In this document: positions 18,955 to 27,756 of the stretch, piece after piece
Layout of the letters: each line of letters opens with the position of its first letter
Position numbering within the stretch: position 1 is the stretch's first letter
DNA from: Porticoccus sp.
GTDB lineage: Bacteria > Pseudomonadota > Gammaproteobacteria > Pseudomonadales > Porticoccaceae
Length of the DNA: 52,999 nucleotides
Reading direction: 5' to 3'
NCBI GenBank assembly: GCA_018066715.1
Contig: JAGPWA010000093.1
Location: forward strand, 1 to 52,999
Program-made: the position numbers and the translations under genes
Notes under the pieces: generated by a model
Seen by the model: only the letters and a program-made list of their open reading frames with translations
Databases searched by the model: none
Told to the model about the DNA's origin: nothing

Positions 18955-19734
18955 TTGCTACCTAAGCGTTCCTTTGGCAGCACCGGTATTGATGTCAGCA
19001 TTCTAGGCCTCGGCACGGTAAAACTTGGCCGTAACCAAGGCGTGAAATACCCTGAAGGTTTTATCATCCCTGATGATCGAGAAGCGGCTAATCTCATTAG
19101 CCTGGCTCGCAGCCTTGGTATTAATCTCATCGATACAGCCCCTTCCTACGGCAACAGTGAAGAGCGCTTGGGCTCACTGCTTTCAGGTCAACGAGATCAG
19201 TGGGTTATTTGTAGCAAGGTGGGTGAAGAGTTCGAAGGCGGTCAATCGCATTTTGACTTTTCCCCCGAACACACTCGTTTCAGTGTGGAACGAAGTCTCA
19301 AGCGCCTGAGAACAGATGTGATCGATATTGTCTTGGTGCACTCGGATGGCAATGATGAAACGATCATTCAGGAATACAATACGCTGGAAGCCTTGGCTGA
19401 GCTCAAAACAGAAGGAAAAATTCGGGCTTTTGGTATGTCGACCAAGACCATTGCTGGCGGCTTATTAGCTGCTGAGCAATCTGACGGCGTGATGGTCACC
19501 TGGAACCTCCAGTGTGATTCTGAAATTCCCGTTATAGACTACTGCCGCGATCACAACAAAGGGGTATTTATCAAAAAAGCACTGGCAAGTGGTCATGCCA
19601 CACTGCCGTCAGATGAAGACCCCGTTAAGAAGAGCTTTGATATGATTTTTGGTCATACTGGTGTGAGCAGTGCCATTGTGGGAACAATCAACCCCCAGCA
19701 CCTAGCGGACAACATTGATAAAGTCCGTTCGTAA
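18955..19734 (+). CDS. Aldo/keto reductase
   Basis: About 259 residues from the proposed TTG start, which sits 7 nt after GGAG and 2 bp after the upstream stop codon; an in-frame ATG at 18928 inside the upstream gene has no ribosome-binding site. The (alpha/beta)8 barrel opens KRSFGSTGIDVSILGLGTVK. It has the catalytic LIDTAPSYGNSEERLG (Asp, Tyr), then ICSKVGEEFEGG (Lys), IDIVLVHSDGND (His) and IRAFGMSTKTI. These are the four AKR active-site positions. The C-terminal NADPH segment SSAIVGTINPQHLADNID is present. Substrate unknown; coupling with the FAD oxidoreductase suggests a shared small-molecule pathway. Confidence 0.88.
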   Translation: MLPKRSFGSTGIDVSILGLGTVKLGRNQGVKYPEGFIIPDDREAANLISLARSLGINLIDTAPSYGNSEERLGSLLSGQRDQWVICSKVGEEFEGGQSHFDFSPEHTRFSVERSLKRLRTDVIDIVLVHSDGNDETIIQEYNTLEALAELKTEGKIRAFGMSTKTIAGGLLAAEQSDGVMVTWNLQCDSEIPVIDYCRDHNKGVFIKKALASGHATLPSDEDPVKKSFDMIFGHTGVSSAIVGTINPQHLADNIDKVRS

Positions 19735-19805
19735 TACCCGGTCATAAAGCTCATTCAAAAAACTGGTTCATAAAGTAACTGAAAGGGACTTACTTCTCTG
19801 AGCCC

Positions 19806-21230
19806 CTACTTTTCCTGAATCTTTTCGACAATCGCGGTGGTTGAACAATCGTCCAGAAAATCCAGCGCTTTGATTTCGCCACCGTAACCTTCGACTATTT
19901 CCCAGCCAACTACCTCGGTACGACTGTAATCACCGCCTTTCACCAAAATATCCGGCTTGATCAACTCAAGTAGTCGCTCAGGTGTATCGTCTTCAAAAGA
20001 CACCACCCAATCAACTGCCTCGAGGCCAGCCAACACGGCCATACGACGCTCAACGGGGTTGATCGGACGACCTTCACCTTTCAAGCGTTTTACAGACGCA
20101 TCGGAATTAACTGCTAAGATCAGTCGGTCACCCTGCTTGCGCGCTTGCTCCAGATAACCCACATGCCCGGCATGGAGAATATCAAAGCAGCCGTTGGTAA
20201 AAACGATGCGCTCGCCATGGGCACGGGCATCGGCCACATCAACCAGCAACTGCTCCTCGTTGACCACACCTCTTTCTGAACCTTGTTCCTCAGAAATTGC
20301 ACGCCGCAATTCCGGCATGCTAATGGTGGCGGTACCTAGTTTTCCTACCACTAGCCCTGCAGCAATATTAGCCATTGCCACAGCATCGGGAAGCTCAGCA
20401 CCCGCAGCAATTGCGGTAGCAAGTACCGAGATCACTGTATCGCCAGCACCAGTAACATCAAACACCTCACGTGCTCTTGCAGGTAAATGCAACTCTGGCA
20501 TATCCTTTCGCAGCAACGTCATGCCGTGTTCACTGCGGGTAATCAAGAGTGCGTCCAAGTCCAACTTATCCAGAAGCTCGGCACCTTTCTCCACCAAGGC
20601 CTGCTCATTTGGGCAAGCCCCTACTACTGCCTCAAACTCGGACAGATTTGGAGTTAATAAAGTGGCCCCTCGATAGGCATCGAAATCACTCCCTTTAGGA
20701 TCTACTAATACAGGCACGCCTGCCTGGCGAGCCGAAGCAATCAGTGCCTGAGCATTTTGCAAAGCTCCCTTGGCATAGTCCGATAGAATTAGCGCCCCTA
20801 CATTCCCGAGCAACTGCTCGACTTTTTGAGGCAACTGATCAGCATCTTCCGCCTCAAATATGTCCTCAAAATCAAGCCTCAACAGCTGCTGATGGCGACT
20901 AATAACTCGCAGCTTTGTGATGGTGGGCCTAGTTTCAGAAACCTGAAAGTCAGCATGAATACCCGCAGATTGAAGGCGTGTGGAGAGCGACTCTGCCGCT
21001 TCATCCTTCCCCACAATACCCACCAAAGAGGCACCTGCACCCAAAGCGGATATATTTAATGCCACATTGCCAGCACCGCCGATACGATCTTCCGACTGCC
21101 CCACTTTCACCACCGGCACTGGAGCCTCTGGCGAAATACGCGAGGTAGCGCCATGCCAATAGCGGTCCAGCATCAAATCTCCTGCTACGAGAACTTGGGC
21201 TTTATCGAATCGAGGCACTGCCAATTTCAT
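19806..21230 (-). CDS. hldE: Bifunctional heptose-7-phosphate kinase / ADP-heptose synthase
   Basis: 474 residues (E. coli 477). Residues ~1-315 are a ribokinase-like (PfkB) kinase: [46 protein letters not shown] and the catalytic [14 protein letters not shown]. Residues ~340-474 are a nucleotidyltransferase with [20 protein letters not shown] and [17 protein letters not shown]. The kinase phosphorylates heptose-7-phosphate at C1 and the second domain forms ADP-heptose, the donor for WaaC/WaaF. AAGGACAG precedes the ATG. It is divergent from waaL, a neighbour relation also seen in Pseudomonas. Confidence 0.97.
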   Translation of the reverse strand: MKLAVPRFDKAQVLVAGDLMLDRYWHGATSRISPEAPVPVVKVGQSEDRIGGAGNVALNISALGAGASLVGIVGKDEAAESLSTRLQSAGIHADFQVSETRPTITKLRVISRHQQLLRLDFEDIFEAEDADQLPQKVEQLLGNVGALILSDYAKGALQNAQALIASARQAGVPVLVDPKGSDFDAYRGATLLTPNLSEFEAVVGACPNEQALVEKGAELLDKLDLDALLITRSEHGMTLLRKDMPELHLPARAREVFDVTGAGDTVISVLATAIAAGAELPDAVAMANIAAGLVVGKLGTATISMPELRRAISEEQGSERGVVNEEQLLVDVADARAHGERIVFTNGCFDILHAGHVGYLEQARKQGDRLILAVNSDASVKRLKGEGRPINPVERRMAVLAGLEAVDWVVSFEDDTPERLLELIKPDILVKGGDYSRTEVVGWEIVEGYGGEIKALDFLDDCSTTAIVEKIQEK

Positions 21231-21430
21231 GGATACTGTCCTTCTATAATTTGCGGGTATCTTACCATAGACACCCCACGTATAATCACGTTTTGAGGAG
21301 CAGAACCAAGTCCAAAAACAAAGATAATCGATAGTGCAACAAATACAGAATGGACATAACTTCTCCCCCTCACATGATGTAATAGATAGTGCTCATAAAA
21401 AATTAAAGATTCCCACACAACACTAATAAA

Positions 21431-22891
21431 ATGATAAAAAAAATCTCCAGCATTGACCTTTTGCCATACGCATGGCTGCTATTTTTATTAGGTGCTTGTG
21501 TCAGCCCAAGGTTTAAAGAACTAAATAATATTTTTTATCTCACCATTCTTCCTCTAACACTATTTACTGTAAGAGACTATTTTTCTCACTTTATAAGAAC
21601 ACCTATTTATTTATGGATTTTGGCCTTTGCTGGATGGATGGCGCTATCATCTACCTGGGCCATCGAGCCAGATTATAGTGACTTAAAATCTATTTTTTAT
21701 GTGATAATTTTTATCACTGGAATGGCCCTGACAGATGACAAAAAAGCTATCGAGAAATGGGGCATTCTCATTCCAATAGCTATTGGAATACAGTTATTTT
21801 TTTCTAAGGTAGGGGGCGGTCAACGCCTTTCTGGATTTGGGCCAATGGAAAACCCACTTTATGCGGGGCATTTTTATGTATTTTTTTCCTGGCTTTTCCT
21901 TAATTACGAAAAATTCCACTCAAAGCCAACTCTCTCAACAGCTATACGGTGGAGCGGGTTTCTGATGAGTGCTGGAGCATGCTATTTAACCCAAAGTCGA
22001 TCTGCTATCATTTGCCTTCCTATCTTAATATTCATGTTCTTAATTCAAAAAAACTCTCTCAAACACCAAAAGAAAATTGTCCTTATATTGGCACTGATTT
22101 TTGCTACAATATTAACGGGGATAACTTTTGGCAACCAATGGGTTACATTGCCAAACCATAAATTTGATTACTCAGTTAACCTTGCCCCCGAAGAAACATT
22201 ACTTGTAACATTTATGGGCTCTAATGTACCTGAAAAACCTCCAGAAATCAGTTCATCTAACGGCTTAACAACTTCACTTCCAGAAGGGTCAAACCCTAAA
22301 AAATATTTATTTACAGCAAAGAAAAGTGATACTTTTCACCTTAAAATCACGCTGCCTAAAAAAACTATAAATCCATGGAGGTTTATCAAGCTATCTACAA
22401 AAAAAGATAATGCGTCTTTCAAGCTTAAAGAAAACCTTACCCCCCCCAGAGCCCTTCAATTTGACCTAAGCTTTGGGTATCGCACAGAAATTTGGGCCGA
22501 GCGTATAAAGCACTGCCTAGAAAAACCTTTTTTTGGTCACGGTTTTTCACAAAACTTACCTATTCCTTTTCGAGATCACTATGTAAATGACAGCCATAAC
22601 TTTTTTTTAGGCGCAACATTTTTTGGCGGAGCCATTGCATTGATTATTTATCTCGGGCTACTTACTTCATGTTTGTATACATTAGTTACCCAAAAGTCTT
22701 GGGCATTATTAACTCTTTTAATCTGCGGAATTATAACCACTTCATTCGATGACGAAAAATTCTTCTCCTCTACCCGCCCTTACTGGTTACTTCTCCTATT
22801 TCCTATTGGGAAAGCATTAAAAATATCACTCGATCAACGACTATCACTTACAGCAAGGTCTCGCAACAAGAAGAATATACGGTCAGAGTAG
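21431..22891 (+). CDS. O-antigen ligase (WaaL family)
   Basis: 486 residues, polytopic, from a markedly AT-rich gene. About ten hydrophobic helices are visible. The ligase signature follows a large periplasmic loop: Arg351 in GYRTEIWAERIK, then PFFGHGFSQNL, and the conserved SHNFFLG with His389. WaaL joins undecaprenyl-linked O-antigen to lipid A-core in the periplasm. An extra soluble block of ~105 residues (about 236-340), rich in beta-forming segments, sits just before the catalytic loop and is longer than I expect. AT richness and location are typical of strain-variable O-antigen genes. Confidence 0.82.
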   Translation: MIKKISSIDLLPYAWLLFLLGACVSPRFKELNNIFYLTILPLTLFTVRDYFSHFIRTPIYLWILAFAGWMALSSTWAIEPDYSDLKSIFYVIIFITGMALTDDKKAIEKWGILIPIAIGIQLFFSKVGGGQRLSGFGPMENPLYAGHFYVFFSWLFLNYEKFHSKPTLSTAIRWSGFLMSAGACYLTQSRSAIICLPILIFMFLIQKNSLKHQKKIVLILALIFATILTGITFGNQWVTLPNHKFDYSVNLAPEETLLVTFMGSNVPEKPPEISSSNGLTTSLPEGSNPKKYLFTAKKSDTFHLKITLPKKTINPWRFIKLSTKKDNASFKLKENLTPPRALQFDLSFGYRTEIWAERIKHCLEKPFFGHGFSQNLPIPFRDHYVNDSHNFFLGATFFGGAIALIIYLGLLTSCLYTLVTQKSWALLTLLICGIITTSFDDEKFFSSTRPYWLLLLFPIGKALKISLDQRLSLTARSRNKKNIRSE

Positions 22892-22901
22892 AATTTATTT
22901 T

Positions 22902-24113
22902 TTAACTGCTACTCGCTACAGACTGACCGACTGGTATAGCCTTAGAGGTAGCTCTCGCTTCCAACAATTCTAAAAGAACATCATTTATATAATTAACAGA
23001 ATGTACACCCTGCTCCAAATGGAACTCGGAGAAACTAGTACACGCGTCAATACTTTTTCTATAATCATCTAGATGCCGATTAACTGCTTTTTCTAGACCC
23101 ACTGAATTAAAAACCCTAGAACCAAAATACGCCTCAACCTGAAGAAAATCCTGCTCCTCAGGAAACGCTATCAGCTGCACAGGTCTTCCAAGCAATGCCG
23201 CATCAACTACGGCATTGGTATACGGCGCCAAAATCAAAGAAGCCCTAGCCGCGCTCTCCTTGAAAGGCTCTTCTTGTAGTACCTCAACACCTTCTTGAGA
23301 AACTGCTGTCCAAAACTTACTGTTACTGCGCTGATGCAAGCGCACATAAAGTTTTCTTCCACTCGTTTTCTGCCAACTGAGCACAAGCTCATATATTTTC
23401 TGCCCCAGTGTGGTTGATTCTAATTCTGGCCCCATACCCAAAAAGAGTAGAGGAGCGCTTGGGGTGGGTGGTGGCAATTGAAAATCTTCATCAAAAAGGA
23501 CGCTACCGCCCAAGACTAGATGGCATGAACCAAAGGAGTAAGGCAGTGCTTGTAAATACTCAGCGGAACTTTGTCCATATACACAATAGTAGTCGTAGTC
23601 CAACATGCTAAAACGACTAGACTGCGCTGTTAGCACTGCGTGTGCCAGATGAAAGGTTATAGGGTCACCCAGAGTGCGTGATTTCAGGAATGGGGATAAA
23701 AGAGAGCCGTTACGGTCAGTAATAATAATTTTTGGGTTAAATCTTCTACGCAACCAGTTGGCATACCCCTCATAGCAATGAAAGAAAATATTAGATTCGA
23801 ATGGCCCGCAACAGGATTTTTGTTTAACAATCTCCCTCTCACTTAACGCAATAGCCTCTTTGACATTAATGCCCGATGACCGCAGTTTATCAATTAACTT
23901 TTGCTTTCGTTTAAGCTCAAATGATTTTCTTGATGGGTGTAGGATAAGAATGTCACAACTCTCACTCGTATCGCTGAAGTTATCGCCACAGAGAATCCCG
24001 CGAAAGTAGCTTCTCAAACACCAGAAACACCAAAAAAAAATTCGATTTTTGGCATATCGCTTCTTACAATAAGATAATAACTTTTGTGTTTTCACATAAT
24101 CCATTTTAACCAC
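22902..24113 (-). CDS. Putative polysaccharide glycosyltransferase-like protein
   Basis: About 403 residues; I do not recognise a named family. The chain looks like two Rossmann-type halves: N-terminal ESCDILILHPSRKSFELKRK, then IIITDRNGSLLSPFL and LAHAVLTAQSS. The C-terminal half has APLLFLGMGPELESTTLGQK, GRKLYVRLHQRSNSKFW, and SLILAPYTNAVVDAALLGRPV. The last, a helix ending in a donor-binding-like loop, recalls GT-B enzymes or KpsS/CDP-glycerol transferase-type proteins. The start is a GTG at 24113 or an ATG at 24104 (MDYVKTQ). It follows the GT4 gene by 12 bp and is convergent with waaL, so an LPS or surface-sugar role is likely by context. Confidence 0.6.
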   Translation of the reverse strand: MVKMDYVKTQKLLSYCKKRYAKNRIFFWCFWCLRSYFRGILCGDNFSDTSESCDILILHPSRKSFELKRKQKLIDKLRSSGINVKEAIALSEREIVKQKSCCGPFESNIFFHCYEGYANWLRRRFNPKIIITDRNGSLLSPFLKSRTLGDPITFHLAHAVLTAQSSRFSMLDYDYYCVYGQSSAEYLQALPYSFGSCHLVLGGSVLFDEDFQLPPPTPSAPLLFLGMGPELESTTLGQKIYELVLSWQKTSGRKLYVRLHQRSNSKFWTAVSQEGVEVLQEEPFKESAARASLILAPYTNAVVDAALLGRPVQLIAFPEEQDFLQVEAYFGSRVFNSVGLEKAVNRHLDDYRKSIDACTSFSEFHLEQGVHSVNYINDVLLELLEARATSKAIPVGQSVASSS

Positions 24114-24125
24114 ATGTAAGTATCG

Positions 24126-25229
24126 TTAGGTCCCAGCTAACAATTTCTTTAGCGCCGGCAGATTCCAAAACTCTTCACGAACAACCTCGTCCGAAAAATA
24201 GCGACTTACACGCTGGATCAATTGATCACAGCTAATACTGTGCTGCCCCGTGTAGAGTCGCAATAGTGCTCTAGATAATTCTTCTGGATTGTTCACTGAG
24301 AAAGGGATGCCCAGCGAACCAACGACTTCAGGGCTTCCACCACAGTTACTATAGGCAATGGGCAGTCCTGCCACCATTGCCTCAAGTAACACCATACCAA
24401 ATGGCTCATAGTCTGAACTTAGTACAAAGCTATCAAAAGCCTTAAAGTAACAATAGGCATCTTTAACGAAGCCTAGAAAGTGTACTTTACCACTGATACC
24501 CAGAGCTTCCGCCTGAGACTTGAGCCGTAATTCCAAACCACCCTGACCAATGATTACCAAACAAGCATCGGGCATATCTTCTGAAACTCGTGCAAAACCA
24601 GAAAGTAATGTCTTGTAATCTTTATCTGGGTGAAGCCTCCCAACAGCACCAAAAACATAGCCGTTGTTGGAAACCCCTAAAAACTCTCTCGCAGAAGACC
24701 TATCAACCTGTGTCTCTTGTATCGCTTTAACATTGATACGGTTATATACAGTTTGTACTTGTTCTGCAGGAAATGATGGTAACGCCTTCCGAATATCATC
24801 TCTTATTGCGCTGGAAACACCCACCAATATCAGCCGACTTTTTTGACTCATAACAAGCACTCTACGTAGCCACTTATCATAGACGCCGTAGGCATGATTA
24901 ACGCCAACCACCTTCAACCCTTTGACAGACAAAGCCGAATATATTGATTTGTACCGGTGTGCCACGCAAAACTCATAGTGTTCTTGTAAATGAAGAGCCT
25001 TTATGCGCTTCACTAGCCCCCTCTTTAAACCACTCAGGTCTCTTGAGGTATATTCAAAAAATAATACCTTGCCGCCCACCTCTCTAGCTAGAACCTCGTC
25101 TTTATTTCCTGTCAGAAAGATGGTGGTTAATTCATAGTCACTGCCGTCAAATAGCCGCGCCCACTGCCTAGCAACATCCCCAAAGGGAGCAGAATACCCA
25201 TGACAAATTTGTAAAATATTTTTCTTCAT
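24126..25229 (-). CDS. Family 4 glycosyltransferase
   Basis: 367 residues, GT-B fold. The N-terminal half has NILQICHGYSAPFGDVARQW and VAHRYKSIYSALSVKG. The C-terminal GT4 donor domain is clear: VFGAVGRLHPDKDYKTLLSG, CLVIIGQGGLELRLKSQ, KVHFLGFVKDAYCYFKAFD and the E-x7-E signature SDYEPFGMVLLEAMVAGLPI. These enzymes transfer a sugar from a nucleotide-sugar donor with retention. In this cluster it probably adds an outer-core or O-antigen-linking residue (inference). It lies between the methyltransferase and the glycosyltransferase-like gene. Confidence 0.88.
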   Translation of the reverse strand: MKKNILQICHGYSAPFGDVARQWARLFDGSDYELTTIFLTGNKDEVLAREVGGKVLFFEYTSRDLSGLKRGLVKRIKALHLQEHYEFCVAHRYKSIYSALSVKGLKVVGVNHAYGVYDKWLRRVLVMSQKSRLILVGVSSAIRDDIRKALPSFPAEQVQTVYNRINVKAIQETQVDRSSAREFLGVSNNGYVFGAVGRLHPDKDYKTLLSGFARVSEDMPDACLVIIGQGGLELRLKSQAEALGISGKVHFLGFVKDAYCYFKAFDSFVLSSDYEPFGMVLLEAMVAGLPIAYSNCGGSPEVVGSLGIPFSVNNPEELSRALLRLYTGQHSISCDQLIQRVSRYFSDEVVREEFWNLPALKKLLAGT

Positions 25230-25273
25230 ACTAATTACAAATGATAGCTAGTCACACAAAATAACTCTCTGCT

Positions 25274-25936
25274 TCAGAGGGGTTTTCTGGGGCGGTTTTT
25301 ACCGATGACGTAGTTCCTTATTTGTCTTAATCGTCGCTCAATTTTTTTAAACATATGGTCAACCTTATTATTCGACTTCACTCTTACTCGTTCAATATCA
25401 TGAATAAGCTGTTTTGTACCTGGAGACTTCCAAGTAATAATCAGGCAGGACTTTTTCTCAACATAATAAGCAATTTCTGCATCGGGGTAATACTGCCTAA
25501 TTAGCTCAAGCCATTTATCTCCAGGCCAAACAGTGCAATGTGCATTCTCTCCATTCGGCAGAATCTCATTGGCATAATCAGTCGCTATATTATAAAAAAC
25601 ATGGTCAGAAATACTTTTCATCTTAGCAACAACCTCGCCCACATCCTTGGCTGGTATATGCTCCAAAACATCTGTGTTAATAATAAAATCGGCTTTATCA
25701 ATGGGTATATTAGCAAACTGAGGTACAGCCGGGTCATATCGATAATATTCTGCTTCATAGACTAGGCCATCAACCAAGGTGCTTTGCCCACAACCAAACT
25801 CTAAAATACTTTTAGGCTTTATCTCGTTAATACAAGCTTGAATATGCGATTTGTACTGAGATGAAGTAAATCCATAATCTTTAGACGCATGTATTTCTTG
25901 GTAGTTTTTAATAAGCTCTTTATCTACGATTGCCAT
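25274..25936 (-). CDS. Class I SAM-dependent methyltransferase
   Basis: 220 residues. SAM-binding motif I is PKSILEFGCGQSTLVDGL, followed by an acidic loop YYRYDPAVPQF and a motif IV-like INTDVLEHIPAKDV, the pattern of methyltransferase type 11/23 proteins. A C-terminal basic segment (KKIERRLRQIRNYVIGKNRPRKPL) could associate with membrane or acceptor. Placed among LPS core genes, it may methylate a sugar or phosphate on the core; this is inference. The gene is AT-rich like its two downstream neighbours. Confidence 0.75.
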   Translation of the reverse strand: MAIVDKELIKNYQEIHASKDYGFTSSQYKSHIQACINEIKPKSILEFGCGQSTLVDGLVYEAEYYRYDPAVPQFANIPIDKADFIINTDVLEHIPAKDVGEVVAKMKSISDHVFYNIATDYANEILPNGENAHCTVWPGDKWLELIRQYYPDAEIAYYVEKKSCLIITWKSPGTKQLIHDIERVRVKSNNKVDHMFKKIERRLRQIRNYVIGKNRPRKPL

Positions 25937-26023
25937 TGAAAAGCCCTAAATTAAATATATATTCTAAGTTTTAAACTTCAGTTCTAAGACAATCCTTGTT
26001 GATCCAAATCTACCCTCATCAAC

Positions 26024-27754
26024 TCACACCTTCATCACCAACACATCTTCCATAATCAGATATTGCAAATCCGACCCGAAGAACATATTAAGTGCATCGG
26101 TAGGCGAACAAATCATCGGTTCACCTCTACGATTCAGAGAGGTATTCAACACCACACCATTGCCGGTGAGTTTTTCCATCTCCTCCATCAATTCATAGTA
26201 ACGAGGGTTAAATTCCTTCTTGAGCGCCTGAGCACGTGCAGTGCCATCCTCATGAACCACTTCTGGCACCCGGGTTTTCCATTCCTCATTCACCTCAAAT
26301 GTAAAGGTCATAAAAGGTGCCGGATGATCACTTTTAAACATTTCAGGGGCCACCCGATCAAGCATACTAGGGCAAAACGGACGCCAGCGTTCACGAAATT
26401 TGATTTGCTCATTAATGCGAGCTGCTACGCCCTTTGAACTGGGACAGCCAACGATAGAACGGGCACCTAAGGCCCTAGGCCCAAATTCCATACGCCCCTG
26501 AAACCAGGCAACGGGGTTACCTTCAACGAGCACCTTGGCAATACGTTGTGGCACCTGATCGATCACTTCATAAGCAGGCGCTTCTGGGTGCTCTTCACAG
26601 GCTTTTATACACTCTTCGTTAGTGTATTCTGGCCCAAGGTAAACATGCTCCATTTTCTCTGGCTGAATTCCTCGCTTCATCAGCGCATAGGACGCCGCAC
26701 CAACGGCAGTCCCGGCATCGCCTGACGCAGGCTGCACATAGAGCTCTTTTACTTCATCCCGGGCAATAATTTTCTGGTTTAATTTAACGTTGAGTGCGCC
26801 GCCTCCCGAAAAAGCCATCTTGCCGGTCTCACGCAAAATGTCACCCAGGTAATGATCCATCAGCTTCAGAACAACTTCTTCAAATAACGCCTGAATAGTC
26901 GCAGCGTAGTCAATGTAAGGCTCATCGGCGATATCCCCATCACGCTTGGGGCCAAGCCACTCAATGAGCTTGGGACTGAAATAGAACGCAGCACCATCCT
27001 GCTTATGCCGCCTTAGGCCAACGGTGTTTACCAGCTTGGTATTAACTTTAAAATCCTTGCCATCAAAGTCAATTAACCGTGAAAAATCGTACTTGGTAGG
27101 ATCGCCATAGGGCGCCATGCCCATGACTTTGTATTCACCATCAAGCATCTCAAAACCGAGGTATTCTGTAATCGCCCCATAAAGGCCGCCCAAAGAATCA
27201 GGATCGTAAAATTCCTTAATTTTGTGAATTTTTCCATTTTCTCCATAACCAAAGAATGTGGTGGCATATTCACCCTTGCCATCCACACCCATGATGGCTG
27301 TTTTCTCTTTAAAACCACTCAGATGGTAGGCACTAGAAGCGTGGGCCAGGTGATGCTCAACGGACTCAAATTCGACTTTATTGGGATCGATACCCAAATC
27401 ACGTAACAGGGCAAACACTCTGTCGCGATATCGACGGTAACGACGATTGCCATTCAACAAAGCATCTAAGGCACGATCGGGGGCATACCAGTAGCGTTTG
27501 GCAAAATGCCAGCGGGCTTTGGAGAAAATAGAAATAGGTGCGAATGGTACGGCCACCACATCAACCGCTTCGGGCTTGATGCCCGCGTATTCCAAGCAGA
27601 ATTTTGCTGCCTCAAAGGGCATTTTTCCCTTGGCGTGCTTATCGCGAATAAAGCGCTCTTCTTCCGCTGCAGCCACCAGCTTTTCATCAACATAGAGCGC
27701 GGCTGAGGGATCATGATTCAACGCACCAGAAATACCGAGAACAATTGTAGACAC
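26024..27754 (-). CDS. Carbamoyltransferase (NodU/CmcH family), probable LPS core decoration
   Basis: 576 residues, two-domain carbamoyltransferase. The N-terminal TsaD/Kae1-like domain has LGISGALNHDPSAALYVDEK, the metal motif VEHHLAHASSAYHLSGF and ALMGVDGKGE-type active-site residues (IMGVDGKGEYATTFFGY); the GGGALNVKLNQKI loop follows. The C-terminal domain has WFQGRMEFGPRALGARSIVG and RWRPFCPSML. Such enzymes transfer carbamoyl from carbamoyl phosphate through carbamoyl-AMP to a hydroxyl. In Pseudomonas a homologue beside the LPS kinases carbamoylates core heptose, and the same position here argues for that role. GTG start, 2 bp after the two-kinase gene. Confidence 0.88.
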   Translation of the reverse strand: MSTIVLGISGALNHDPSAALYVDEKLVAAAEEERFIRDKHAKGKMPFEAAKFCLEYAGIKPEAVDVVAVPFAPISIFSKARWHFAKRYWYAPDRALDALLNGNRRYRRYRDRVFALLRDLGIDPNKVEFESVEHHLAHASSAYHLSGFKEKTAIMGVDGKGEYATTFFGYGENGKIHKIKEFYDPDSLGGLYGAITEYLGFEMLDGEYKVMGMAPYGDPTKYDFSRLIDFDGKDFKVNTKLVNTVGLRRHKQDGAAFYFSPKLIEWLGPKRDGDIADEPYIDYAATIQALFEEVVLKLMDHYLGDILRETGKMAFSGGGALNVKLNQKIIARDEVKELYVQPASGDAGTAVGAASYALMKRGIQPEKMEHVYLGPEYTNEECIKACEEHPEAPAYEVIDQVPQRIAKVLVEGNPVAWFQGRMEFGPRALGARSIVGCPSSKGVAARINEQIKFRERWRPFCPSMLDRVAPEMFKSDHPAPFMTFTFEVNEEWKTRVPEVVHEDGTARAQALKKEFNPRYYELMEEMEKLTGNGVVLNTSLNRRGEPMICSPTDALNMFFGSDLQYLIMEDVLVMKV

Positions 27755-27756
27755 AG

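Noticed and set aside
19738-19785. Possible two-copy repeat (GGTCATAAAG / GGTTCATAAAG) after the aldo/keto reductase
   Set aside because: Similarity needs a gap and covers too few bases to call a tandem array.
21227-21418. 63-codon minus frame overlapping the hldE start by 4 bp (ATGA)
   Set aside because: GTG start without a ribosome-binding site, no recognisable domain, in an AT-rich divergent spacer; probably chance.
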